Positions 55,677-63,977 of a stretch of 64,000 nucleotides of DNA are shown here, in pieces. This DNA comes from Maribacter sp. ACAM166 (lineage in GTDB: Bacteria > Bacteroidota > Bacteroidia > Flavobacteriales > Flavobacteriaceae), in the NCBI RefSeq assembly GCF_005771495.1, contig NZ_VAUW01000015.1, positions 34,341 to 98,340 of the forward strand, read 5' to 3'. The position numbers and the translations under genes were made by a program. Position 1 is the stretch's first letter. Each line of letters starts with the position of its first letter. A model generated the notes under the pieces. It was not told the DNA's origin and did not search any database. It was given only the letters and a program-made list of their open reading frames with translations.

Positions 55677-55802
55677 GAAATTTTAGTTTTGTATTAGTGA
55701 ATAATATAGCTATTACCAACCAAAAATTAAAATTTAAAGAACTCTAAAATGCGTAGACCAAGTAAATGAACTAAATAAAAGTTTAAATGAAACCAAAGAG
55801 GC

Positions 55803-57146
55803 TTAAATCCCCGTATAATTGCTAGGTGATATTTGTTTAAGTTCTTTTTTAATAACATCAGATACTTCTAGAGTGTCAATAAAATCAGCAATTGAATTCT
55901 TGTTGATTTTCTCGTTAGTTCGTGTAAGACCCTTTAACGCTTCGTATGGATTTGGATATCCTTCTCGTCTCAGTATCGTTTGTATAGCCTCGGCTACAAC
56001 AGCCCAATTGTTCTCTAAATCTTGTTCGAACTTAGCCTTATTCAGCAATAACTTGTTCAAACCTTTTAACGTAGATTGGAAGGCAATAATAGTATGCGCA
56101 AAAGGTACACCTACATTTCGAAGAACCGTACTATCGGTAAGATCGCGTTGTAGTCTCGAAACGGGTAATTTTGCAGATAAATGCTCAAAAATGGCATTGG
56201 CAATACCTAGGTTACCCTCAGAGTTTTCAAAATCTATAGGATTCACTTTATGTGGCATAGCCGATGAACCAACTTCACCCTCTTTTATTTTTTGCTTGAA
56301 ATATTCCATAGAGACATACGTCCAGAAATCACGGTCTAGATCTAATACAATCGTATTGATGCGTTTGAGACCATCAAAAAGAGCTGCCATATGGTCGTAA
56401 TGTTCTATTTGCGTGGTCGGAAAAGAATGTTGAAGTCCTAATTTTTCTTGTACAAAATTCTGGCCGAATGCTCTCCAGTCGATAGAAGGGTAGGCAACCA
56501 CGTGAGCGTTAAAATTTCCTGTTGCACCACCAAATTTCGCAGCGCTAGGGATATCGTTCAATAGATTGAACTGTTCTTTTAACCGAACGACGTAAACCAT
56601 TATTTCTTTGCCCAATCGGGTAGGGGATGCAGGCTGACCATGCGTTCTTGCTAACATTGGTATAGCTGCCCAATCTTCTGCAAGAACACTTAATTTTTCA
56701 AGTAATTCGAAATAGTGCGGTACATATACCTCATTCATAGCTTCCTTAATAGAAAGTGGAATCGCAGTATTATTTATGTCTTGTGAGGTTAACCCGAAGT
56801 GGATAAACTCCTTAAATTTTGATAAGCCTAATGTGTCAAACGCCTTTTTAATAAAATATTCAACCGCCTTTACATCATGATTGGTTGTTCTTTCAATCTC
56901 CTTAATTTCTTGCGCATCGGCTGTAGAAAAATCAATATAGATTTTACGTAGCGTTTCAAATTTAGAAGTGTCAAATGAAGTTAGTTGTGGCAAAGGAATC
57001 TCGCATAGTGCAATAAAATACTCTATTTCTACTCGTACCCTATATTTTATTAAGGCTTCTTCAGAAAAAAATGGTGCCAAAGAATTGGTCTTTGATCTAT
57101 AGCGACCGTCAATTGGAGAAATGGCATTTAATGCGTTAAGAGACAT
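55803..57146 (-). CDS. purB: Adenylosuccinate lyase
   Basis: This 447-residue enzyme acts twice in purine synthesis (SAICAR and adenylosuccinate cleavage). It has HFGLTSQDINNTAIPLSI, ARTHGQPASPTRLGKE and the signature GSSAMPHKVNPIDFENSEGN of the fumarase/aspartase superfamily. Length is that of E. coli-like PurB. A TAnnTTTG -7 box precedes it. Confidence 0.96.
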   Translation of the reverse strand: MSLNALNAISPIDGRYRSKTNSLAPFFSEEALIKYRVRVEIEYFIALCEIPLPQLTSFDTSKFETLRKIYIDFSTADAQEIKEIERTTNHDVKAVEYFIKKAFDTLGLSKFKEFIHFGLTSQDINNTAIPLSIKEAMNEVYVPHYFELLEKLSVLAEDWAAIPMLARTHGQPASPTRLGKEIMVYVVRLKEQFNLLNDIPSAAKFGGATGNFNAHVVAYPSIDWRAFGQNFVQEKLGLQHSFPTTQIEHYDHMAALFDGLKRINTIVLDLDRDFWTYVSMEYFKQKIKEGEVGSSAMPHKVNPIDFENSEGNLGIANAIFEHLSAKLPVSRLQRDLTDSTVLRNVGVPFAHTIIAFQSTLKGLNKLLLNKAKFEQDLENNWAVVAEAIQTILRREGYPNPYEALKGLTRTNEKINKNSIADFIDTLEVSDVIKKELKQISPSNYTGI

Positions 57147-57172
57147 AATGAATTGGTTGAATTAATAATCGG

Positions 57173-57180
57173 CAAATATA
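57173..57180 (-). promoter_or_regulatory. Probable -7 box of purB
   Basis: The minus strand reads TATATTTG, an exact TAnnTTTG match, about 27 bp upstream of the purB start. Confidence 0.55.
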
Positions 57181-57254
57181 CCTATTCGCACCATAGTTTA
57201 AAACACTAAAAGCTAGAAGTTGCAGCCATTCAATGTTAATCGAAGAAAGGTAGC

Positions 57255-57843
57255 CTACGTTTTATCGTATTTGGTTTTAATTTTCTCAAGAGACTTTAAA
57301 GTAATTCTAGCATGTGCCTTATAAGCAGCGCTTCCGCTTTTATAATTCTGTTTTAAAATTTGTTGTAATTCTAGATGTATCCATGCATTTTTTTCTACCA
57401 AGTACTAAGAGTATGGTCATTGCATATGCTTTCGGGGCAACTTTATGTTCTCCAATTAACCAATCAAAAGCAGCCTCGGTAATAGCGTTTAAATGAGTAT
57501 CAGAATGTATTTTTTTTGAGTTAAGTGATTTTTTCGAGTATTGGTATTGAACCAAAAGTTGACAAATTTTGGATGCCGGTCTAATCGATGATTCCAAAGT
57601 TAAGCTAGGTAAAGAGAGAATGAATGCATCAATATTTTGTAGAATAGGTTGTACTTCTTTTTTGGTAATGAATTCTAATACCCTACACGCTTTACAGGAA
57701 ATTGGGTATGCATCTTCTTTGATAATGGCTATCAATATCGGAATTAGGTGTGGCTGCTCTTCAATTTTAGTTGCCAGTGTATTCTGTTTTTCTCTCGAAG
57801 CATTTACGTGATTCAATGCTTCACAGAGCTCATCCTTGGTCAT
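57255..57843 (-). pseudogene. Helical-repeat protein next to purB, frameshifted near its C-terminus
   Basis: From the ATG at 57843 the frame encodes 167 residues with HEAT-like helices (IPILIAIIKEDAYPISCKAC, AITEAAFDWLIGEHKVAPKA, MTILLVLGRKK) and then an abrupt, unrelated tail (CMDTSRITTNFKTEL). Ignoring one base in the seven-T run (57388-57394, A7 on the coding strand) restores a natural end: NAWIHLELQQILKQNYKSGS, AAYKAHARITLKSLEK and so on to a stop at 57255-57257. Such genes often sit beside purB in flavobacteria and are sometimes misnamed adenylosuccinate lyase. Real mutation or base-calling error cannot be told apart here. Confidence 0.75.
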
Positions 57844-57877
57844 AAAACTGTATCTTTATTTCATATTTCCCCCAAAT

Positions 57878-58351
57878 ATGAAATTACTAAAAAAAATTAG
57901 CCTAGGTGTGGTTTTAGTATTCGTAGCCATGCAATTTTACAGTCCTACAAAGAACATTTCTCCTGGTAACCATACGAAAACCTTTATCATAGAAACTAAT
58001 CCTTCGCCAGAGCTTAAAGCAGTGTTCGAAACTTCTTGTTATGATTGCCATAGTAATAGTACAACCTATCCCTGGTACAATAATGTAGCACCAATTTCAT
58101 ATTGGATTGCCAGCCACGTAAAAGAAGGAAAGGAACATTTGAATTTTTCTGAATGGGAAACGTATTCCATAGATAAAAAAGACCACCTCCTAGAAGAATT
58201 GGAAGAAGAGGTTGTTGCGGCCAAAATGCCCTTGACGGAATATACATATCTACATGGTAATGCCAAACTATCTAACGAAGAAGTTAGTGCCCTTGTTGAA
58301 TGGGTAACGCAAACCAGAATTATTTACCAATTAGGGAAGCTACCAAAGTAG
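57878..58351 (+). CDS. Membrane-anchored c-type heme-binding domain protein
   Basis: Started at the ATG at 57878 (MKLLKKISLGVVLVFVAMQF), this 157-residue protein has an N-terminal membrane or signal helix and one heme motif CYDCH in ETSCYDCHSNSTTYPWYNNV. This matches the Haem_bd family of Bacteroidetes (PF14376). A probable axial methionine is in AAKMPLTEY. The last 32 bp overlap the end of the convergent sirtuin gene. Confidence 0.88.
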   Translation: MKLLKKISLGVVLVFVAMQFYSPTKNISPGNHTKTFIIETNPSPELKAVFETSCYDCHSNSTTYPWYNNVAPISYWIASHVKEGKEHLNFSEWETYSIDKKDHLLEELEEEVVAAKMPLTEYTYLHGNAKLSNEEVSALVEWVTQTRIIYQLGKLPK

Positions 58352-59006
58352 GAACACCTGCTACCGCGTTTTCTGAAATAATGGTTAAATTACGATTTGC
58401 TGCACTGGTTATCGCTGGTTTTGGGTCGATGAAGTAAATAGGAATATCAACTTTGGCAAAATCAATCAAACTTGCAGCAGGATAAACTTGCATCGAAGTG
58501 CCTATAATAATCAAAAGGTCTGCCTTCTCTGTAATCGCTATAGCGTCTTCTAAAAGTGGTACTGCTTCACCGAACCAAACGATATGCGGTCTAAGTTGAA
58601 ATCCGTTTTGACATACGTCTCCAACAAAAATATCATTTCTACATTCAATAATAGCGTCAATCGCACCTGTACTTCGAGCCTTTAATAATTCGCCATGTAA
58701 ATGAAGCACTTTAGAGCTACCTGCCCGCTCATGTAAGTCGTCTACATTCTGAGTTATGACAGTTACATTAAAGTGATTCTCGAGTTCTATCAGCGCTATA
58801 TGCGCTAGGTTGGGACGAACACTTACTAATTGTTTTCTGCGTTGATTGTAAAATTCCAACACCAATTCTGGATTCTTTTGAAAACCTTCAGGGGTAGCAA
58901 CCTCCATAACATCGTGTCCTTCCCAGAGACCATTGGCATCTCGAAATGTTTTTAATCCGCTTTCCGCTGACATTCCAGCTCCGGTCAATACGACAATGTT
59001 CTTCAT
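58320..59006 (-). CDS. cobB: NAD-dependent deacylase, sirtuin class III-like, with incomplete zinc site
   Basis: From the ATG at 59004-59006 (MKNIVVLTGAGMSAESGLKT) the product is 228 residues. NAD and catalytic motifs are present: GAGMSAESGLKTFRDANGLW, TQNVDDLHERAGS and HLHGELLKARS with the catalytic histidine. The usual four-cysteine zinc site after HGELLKAR is reduced to two cysteines (ECRNDIFVGDVCQNGF) before QLRPHIVWFGE. This form is probably functional without zinc, but that is inferred. Its 3' end overlaps the heme protein gene by 32 bp. Confidence 0.9.
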   Translation of the reverse strand: MKNIVVLTGAGMSAESGLKTFRDANGLWEGHDVMEVATPEGFQKNPELVLEFYNQRRKQLVSVRPNLAHIALIELENHFNVTVITQNVDDLHERAGSSKVLHLHGELLKARSTGAIDAIIECRNDIFVGDVCQNGFQLRPHIVWFGEAVPLLEDAIAITEKADLLIIIGTSMQVYPAASLIDFAKVDIPIYFIDPKPAITSAANRNLTIISENAVAGVPTLVASLIGK

Positions 59007-59054
59007 AACTAAATTCAATTCACCCTAAAAATATACTTTTCTTATCTTGGCGGC

Positions 59055-59711
59055 ATGATAGATGAGCAGCTTTTAGCGTATTTGGAGCAATTTATTTCGA
59101 AAGAAAGAATAAAACGGTTTACTGAAATTTTAAGTCATCGAACCAATTTTATTACTGTTGCTGTCGAAGATGTTTTTCAAATGCATAATACAAGTGCAGT
59201 TATACGTAGTTGTGAATCATTTGGTATACAGCAGGCGCATTTGATAGAAGGTACGTATGGCCAACGTTTAGATGAGGAAATTGCTATGGGAGCTCAAAAA
59301 TGGGTAGATGTCAAAAGATATAAAAATTCAAAAGAAGTAATAGAGGTGTTAAGAAATAAGGGATATAAAATTGTAGCCACAAGTCCGCATGCCGATAGTT
59401 CTTTATTGCAAGATTTTGAATTAGACGGTAAAATGGCATTGTTTTTTGGTACTGAAAATAAGGGACTAAGCGATTACGTGCTTGAGCATTCAGATGCCTT
59501 TCTAAAAATACCCATGGTGGGCTTTACAGAAAGCTTAAATATTTCGGTTTCCGCTGCTATTTTGCTCCAAGATTTAACAACAAAATTAAAAAAATCTGAT
59601 TTTGATTGGAGATTAACACCAGAAGAAAAGTTAGAAAAACGGTTAGATTGGACAAAAAAATCCATAAAAAGCATTGATGCTATTCTAATAAGGTATCATA
59701 CGAACAATTAA
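59055..59711 (+). CDS. trmH: TrmH-family (SPOUT) RNA 2'-O-methyltransferase
   Basis: This 218-residue protein matches the SpoU/TrmH group that methylates G18 of tRNA. The SPOUT knot motifs are HRTNFITVAVEDVFQMHNTS, ALFFGTENKGLSDYVLEHSD and KIPMVGFTESLNISVSAAIL. A C-terminal extension (KKSDFDWRLTPEEKLEKRLD) is typical of TrmH rather than RlmB. It is divergent from the sirtuin gene by 48 bp. Confidence 0.9.
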   Translation: MIDEQLLAYLEQFISKERIKRFTEILSHRTNFITVAVEDVFQMHNTSAVIRSCESFGIQQAHLIEGTYGQRLDEEIAMGAQKWVDVKRYKNSKEVIEVLRNKGYKIVATSPHADSSLLQDFELDGKMALFFGTENKGLSDYVLEHSDAFLKIPMVGFTESLNISVSAAILLQDLTTKLKKSDFDWRLTPEEKLEKRLDWTKKSIKSIDAILIRYHTNN

Positions 59712-59910
59712 TGTTTCCTTGTTTTATTTACCGCTACTTACCTCATAGCTATACAGCTATATTTTTTAAACCTACACCTCTAAATAGTAAGGTCTGTTTC
59801 TTTATTCGATTTCTTTTGGTCGATTACGGCAACCCGTAATGTTATAAAGTAATAGTAGCATAATTTTAGGTTTTAATATAAATTTTACAAATTAAAAACC
59901 CACTGTTATT

Positions 59911-60672
59911 ATGAAACGAATAAACTACCTACTAGTAATTTTATCACTTACAATTATCAATTTTAGCTGCGACAAGTTTACATCAGAAGAATTTGATGAA
60001 GTAAACGGAAATGTTGACACCAAACTCATGAGTTCAATATCCGTTTTATCTGCCCAAAGTTCTGATGAAAACGCAAAAATTATATTTTCCTATAACACGG
60101 ACAATAAATTGACGACCATATTTGATGGTTCAAACACCACAATTTTCTCGTATGAAGAAGGAAGTTTAAGCAATGTAACCGGGCAAAGTGGTAATGGAAA
60201 TATAGAAGAATTATATCAATCTCCCTATAATGCTTTTGAGGATGGTCAAGTTGAAGAATATGATAACAACGGAAACCCGTCTGTATTAAAGTTTCTAGAA
60301 TACGATTACAACCGTACGACTAGAGATTATGAAGTGGTGTATTACACAGCAGAAATCTCCTATGATAATAAACCGAACCCTTTTTACAAAACTGCTGAAG
60401 CAGCCGGTTTAATTTCAGTAATGGATAAGATACGATTGAACTTTGCTGCGGCTCTACAACCTGAAGAAATTGTTAAGGCCAAAGTGTTATTCCCTAATAA
60501 CAATCTATCTCAAATTACATATAAGAATGAAGATGGAGAAGTAGAACACTCCATTAACTTGGCGTATACCTATGATGGTGACTATCCTACCTCTGCTACT
60601 GTTACGTCTATCTCTGCTGTAGGGGGAAACACGTATTCGTATAACACGACGTTTTCTTATGTAGGCAATTAA
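59911..60672 (+). CDS. Lipoprotein of unknown function
   Basis: This 253-residue protein begins MKRINYLLVILSLTIINFSC with lipobox NFSC. The rest is rich in beta strands with an RHS/YD-like flavour (IIFSYNTDNKLTTIFDG, YEEGSLSNVTGQSGNGN, VEEYDNNGNPSVLKFLEYDY), as in several Bacteroidetes surface lipoproteins. I do not assign a function. A terminator follows. Confidence 0.82.
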   Translation: MKRINYLLVILSLTIINFSCDKFTSEEFDEVNGNVDTKLMSSISVLSAQSSDENAKIIFSYNTDNKLTTIFDGSNTTIFSYEEGSLSNVTGQSGNGNIEELYQSPYNAFEDGQVEEYDNNGNPSVLKFLEYDYNRTTRDYEVVYYTAEISYDNKPNPFYKTAEAAGLISVMDKIRLNFAAALQPEEIVKAKVLFPNNNLSQITYKNEDGEVEHSINLAYTYDGDYPTSATVTSISAVGGNTYSYNTTFSYVGN

Positions 60673-60722
60673 GAAAAGGTACTGTTGACAAGGGTGCTTT
60701 TAGAAATTTATTAAAGCCTATT

Positions 60723-60752
60723 AAAGGCAGTTTAACGACTGCCTTTTTTTAT
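60723..60752 (+). terminator. Intrinsic terminator after the lipoprotein gene
   Basis: AAAGGCAGT (60723-60731) pairs with ACTGCCTTT (60738-60746), followed by a T-run. Confidence 0.9.
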
Positions 60753-60777
60753 TTTTAGGCTTAAATCAATAGCGTAG

Positions 60778-60936
60778 ATGTTTGAAAACACCTTTAAAAA
60801 TATAGACGACCTTTTATATAAAGATGCTGGCGCTAAACCCAAATTGGGGCAATTCAAACGATACGAGACTCTTTTCTACGGTTTCAGAGTATGCGTTATA
60901 GTGACATGGAAATATAGTAAACGATTTTATAAGTAG
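60778..60936 (+). pseudogene. Relic of a type I restriction-modification hsdM gene start
   Basis: An ATG at 60778 opens 52 codons. The first 19 (MFENTFKNIDDLLYKDAGA) match the well-conserved N-terminus of type I methyltransferase subunits (HsdM). After that the sequence (KPKLGQFKRYETLFYGFRVC) no longer resembles HsdM and a stop follows at 60934-60936. No other part of an hsdMSR locus is visible. It looks like the remnant of a deleted restriction system. Confidence 0.6.
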
Positions 60937-61131
60937 ATGAAATTTAACCCAAGCAAACATAATATATAGGTTCTTCAAATTATCGCCTTAAGAGATGTTT
61001 TCAATACTCTTTTTTAGAACCGTTTCGTTTTAATTAACAGCGCTATGCTTAACAGGTAATGAAATTGAAACAGGGTTTTGTTTTGTTGGTAATTAGCATT
61101 AAATCAATTAATTGAATAGGAATTACCTCTA
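60937..61131. other. Degenerate stretch between the hsdM relic and the TSP3 gene
   Basis: No gene or clear hairpin is seen in these roughly 195 bp. Confidence 0.4.
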
Positions 61132-63744
61132 CTATTTTTTGATTATTTTGATTTTGTTTTGTGTTGTTAACCCGTCTATAAAAACAATATAAATTCCTTT
61201 TGATATATTTCCAAGGTCTATAAGAACTGTTCTTTCTATAGAAACATTATAGCTATTACGTAATACTATTGAACCCATAACTGTGCTAACAGTAATACCT
61301 ACTTTATGTGCATTTCCAGGAACATATAACGTTAACATTCGGTCTGTAGGATTTGGATAAGCAATAGCTATGCCTGTAGCTGTTGGCGAATCATTTTCAT
61401 TAAAATCATCATCGGTATCTGCATTGTTTCCGGTTCCATCGTCATCGGTATCCTCATCTGGGTCTAATGGAAAATCATCTTCAGTATCTGGGGTACCGTC
61501 ATTATCATCATCGGTATCTGCATTATCTCCGGTTCCATCACCATCCGTATCGGTATCCTCATCTGGGTCTAATGGAAAATCATCTTCAGTATCTGGGGTA
61601 CCGTCATTATCATCATCGGTATCTGCATTATCTCCGGTTCCATCACCATCCGTATCGGTATCCTCACCTGGGTCTAATGGAAAATCATCTTCTGTATCTG
61701 GTGTTCCATCATTATCATCATCGGTATCTGCATTGTCTCCGGTTCCATCACCATCCGTATCGGTATTCTCATCTGGGTCTAATGGAAAATCATCTTCAGT
61801 ATCTGGGGTACCGTCATTGTCATCATCGATATCTGCATTATCTCCGGTTCCATCACCATCGGTATCGGTATCCTCATTTTCATCTAATGGAAAATCATCT
61901 TCTGTATCTGCTGTTCCATCATTATCATCATCGATATCTGCATTATCTCCTATTCCATCGCCATCGGTATCGGTATCCTCATTTTCATCTAATGGAAAAT
62001 CATCTTCAGTATCTGGAGTACCATCATTGTCGTCATTGGTATCTGTATTGTCTCCGGTTCCATCACCATCCGTATCGGTATCCTCATCTGGGTCTAATGG
62101 AAAATCATCTTCGGTATCAAGTGTGCCGTCATTGTCATCATCGGTATCGGCACAATCTGGTCTATTATCGTCATCTAAATCCGCAGATAGGCTTGCCGAA
62201 TCTAATGGGTCACTGCCACAATCCGTTTCATCAAGATCACTTTGTTCATCACCATCATCATCGGTATCTGCATTGTCTCCTATTCCATCACCATCGGTAT
62301 CAGTATCCTCATCTAAATCTAAAGGAAAATCATCTTCTGTATCTGGAGTATCATCATCATCATCATCGGTATCGGCATTGTCTCCGGTTCCATCACCATC
62401 CGTATCGGTATCCTCATCTGAATCTGAAGGAAAATCATCTTCAAAATCGGGAGTCCCATCATCATCGGCATCGGGGTCAAATAATATGTTTAAGGAAAAA
62501 GTAAAGGGTGTTGCGTCTCCAGAATTTAGTATGTTCGAAGCATCCCCTCCTGTAAATGCGGCATCAGTGAAACTAAAACTAATTTCTGATACACTGTCAG
62601 CGCGCTCGTTACTTGCCGCATTACCATCAAAAGCGAGTTGTATCGTATTTATATCGACAATGGTAAAAGTAGGTATAAGGCCGCTGGGCAGGTTTGTGAG
62701 ACTTACTTGGTCAGGAGTTAAAAACCCACTTCCTAGGTCAGCAAAGGTGTCATCATTAAGTGTTATCTGCAGCGGGTCTGTTGCTTCAACGGTACCAGTA
62801 TTGCTTGTTATCTCGATGTAAGAAACCACTACATTTGGAATATGGTATTCTACTACAGCATCGCCGTTAGAACCAAGAACAAATAATTTAGAGCCCATAG
62901 CGTCAAATTCTATGCTTTGTGCAAAAGTCTCTTCATCTCCAACATAGAGGTCTTCAGCTGACCCCGCATATGTTGCCGAAGTAATATCAAAAGCAGTGCT
63001 CAGGTTACAAACTAAAATGAGGCCTGGCCTAAAACTATCTAGTACAAAAATCTTTGTTCCATTTGGATTAAAAGTAAACCCCTGTGCGAATGTACCACGG
63101 TGTTCTCTAAACGAATCACTTTGCACAGAGAATACAGCTGTGGAGATATCAAAGGCAATCCACAGATTATACACTACAATGGTCCCATTAGTATACAAAA
63201 TAAACATTTTGGTACCATCTAGATTAAATAAAATATCTACAGGAGAGCTATTATAAGTACTAAGATCTTTAGTAGACCCTGTGGTATTTATAGTGGTAAT
63301 ATCGAAAGGGATAGCCAATGTATATTCAAAAACAAGCTTACTAGAGGAGAGTATAAAAAGTTTTGTACCACTTTTATTAAAGCTTAATCCTTGAATCCTC
63401 CAATATGAATTCCTAGAATCTCGAAATGTATTCCCTGATACAACTGCGGTAGATACATCATATGGGGTACTCAATAGATATTCTAACAACCATCTACGGT
63501 TTAATCCAATTGCAAACATTTTAGTTCCATCCGGATTAAAAACAAAATCTTGAGGTTCTTCATCTAATGATGTTAAGGAGAACTCTTCTCCAGCTCCAGC
63601 GTAGATAGCGGACGAGACATTGTATGCATTTCCGTAGGTTAGTTGTGATTGTGCTTTTAGCGAAATTGATATAACGAATACAAATAAGACCGTTAGTAAA
63701 TAGGTGTTACTTCTTTTTAAGAAGTGGTAAGTGTTGGTTTTCAT
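61132..63744 (-). CDS. T9SS-secreted protein with beta-propeller and thrombospondin type 3 repeats
   Basis: Started at the ATG at 63742-63744, this 870-residue protein has a signal peptide (LLTVLFVFVISISLKAQ), an N-terminal propeller-like part (to about residue 305) with repeats of the type FNPDGTKMFAI, FNLDGTKMFILYTNG and FNPNGTKIFVLDS, then a linker domain. Nine calcium-binding, aspartate-rich TSP3-type units follow (about 425-785), most with the period-35 pattern ending EDDFPLD. The end is a type A T9SS sorting domain (IAIAYPNPTDRMLTLYVPGN to IYIVFIDGL). It should be exported and anchored on the cell surface. Role unknown. Confidence 0.9.
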   Translation of the reverse strand: MKTNTYHFLKRSNTYLLTVLFVFVISISLKAQSQLTYGNAYNVSSAIYAGAGEEFSLTSLDEEPQDFVFNPDGTKMFAIGLNRRWLLEYLLSTPYDVSTAVVSGNTFRDSRNSYWRIQGLSFNKSGTKLFILSSSKLVFEYTLAIPFDITTINTTGSTKDLSTYNSSPVDILFNLDGTKMFILYTNGTIVVYNLWIAFDISTAVFSVQSDSFREHRGTFAQGFTFNPNGTKIFVLDSFRPGLILVCNLSTAFDITSATYAGSAEDLYVGDEETFAQSIEFDAMGSKLFVLGSNGDAVVEYHIPNVVVSYIEITSNTGTVEATDPLQITLNDDTFADLGSGFLTPDQVSLTNLPSGLIPTFTIVDINTIQLAFDGNAASNERADSVSEISFSFTDAAFTGGDASNILNSGDATPFTFSLNILFDPDADDDGTPDFEDDFPSDSDEDTDTDGDGTGDNADTDDDDDDTPDTEDDFPLDLDEDTDTDGDGIGDNADTDDDGDEQSDLDETDCGSDPLDSASLSADLDDDNRPDCADTDDDNDGTLDTEDDFPLDPDEDTDTDGDGTGDNTDTNDDNDGTPDTEDDFPLDENEDTDTDGDGIGDNADIDDDNDGTADTEDDFPLDENEDTDTDGDGTGDNADIDDDNDGTPDTEDDFPLDPDENTDTDGDGTGDNADTDDDNDGTPDTEDDFPLDPGEDTDTDGDGTGDNADTDDDNDGTPDTEDDFPLDPDEDTDTDGDGTGDNADTDDDNDGTPDTEDDFPLDPDEDTDDDGTGNNADTDDDFNENDSPTATGIAIAYPNPTDRMLTLYVPGNAHKVGITVSTVMGSIVLRNSYNVSIERTVLIDLGNISKGIYIVFIDGLTTQNKIKIIKK
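61420..62480. repeat. 105-bp minisatellite encoding TSP3-type units
   Basis: The tandem unit is 105 bp (35 codons); for example AATGGAAAATCATC recurs at 61466 and 61571. Nine EDDFP units are encoded. The two 5' units (62250-62480) are separated from the rest by a non-repeat segment containing two cysteines (DETDCGSDPLDSASLSADLD region, about 62125-62245). The 3'-most units are nearly identical, suggesting recent expansion or homogenisation. Confidence 0.9.
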
Positions 63745-63917
63745 GGGCACTGGTTCGGGACCTTTGTTATCTGGCAGTAAATAACAAAAAAAATAAGAAT
63801 TTACCTACATTATGTTGTAATGTTGAAAACAGTTGTGGTAGTAAGGTTAAAAACTGTGGTACGTTAAATTAATAACCTGAGTTCGATTAATAATATTTGA
63901 TTATTATGCAACAAAAA

Positions 63918-63977
63918 AGATAGATTTTCAGTAAATTAAAGTGTTGAAATTCAATTCATTAATCTAAAAATCTATCT
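63918..63977 (+). repeat. 11-bp inverted repeat ending at a start codon
   Basis: AGATAGATTTT (63918-63928) is exactly complementary to AAAATCTATCT (63967-63977). The second arm ends one base before the ATG at 63978, so a hairpin would enclose the translation-initiation region. A separate 7-bp pair (TAATAAT/ATTATTA) lies at 63888-63906. Confidence 0.6.

Noticed and set aside
61420..62480. Possible CRISPR array from regular repeats
   Set aside because: The unit is 105 bp, fully coding, with no unique spacers, and it translates to TSP3 units.
61370..62821. Long plus-strand open frame (483 codons) and another (345 codons) opposite the TSP3 gene
   Set aside because: Both are antisense shadows of aspartate-rich repeats; the products are serine/valine or histidine/tyrosine strings without any domain.
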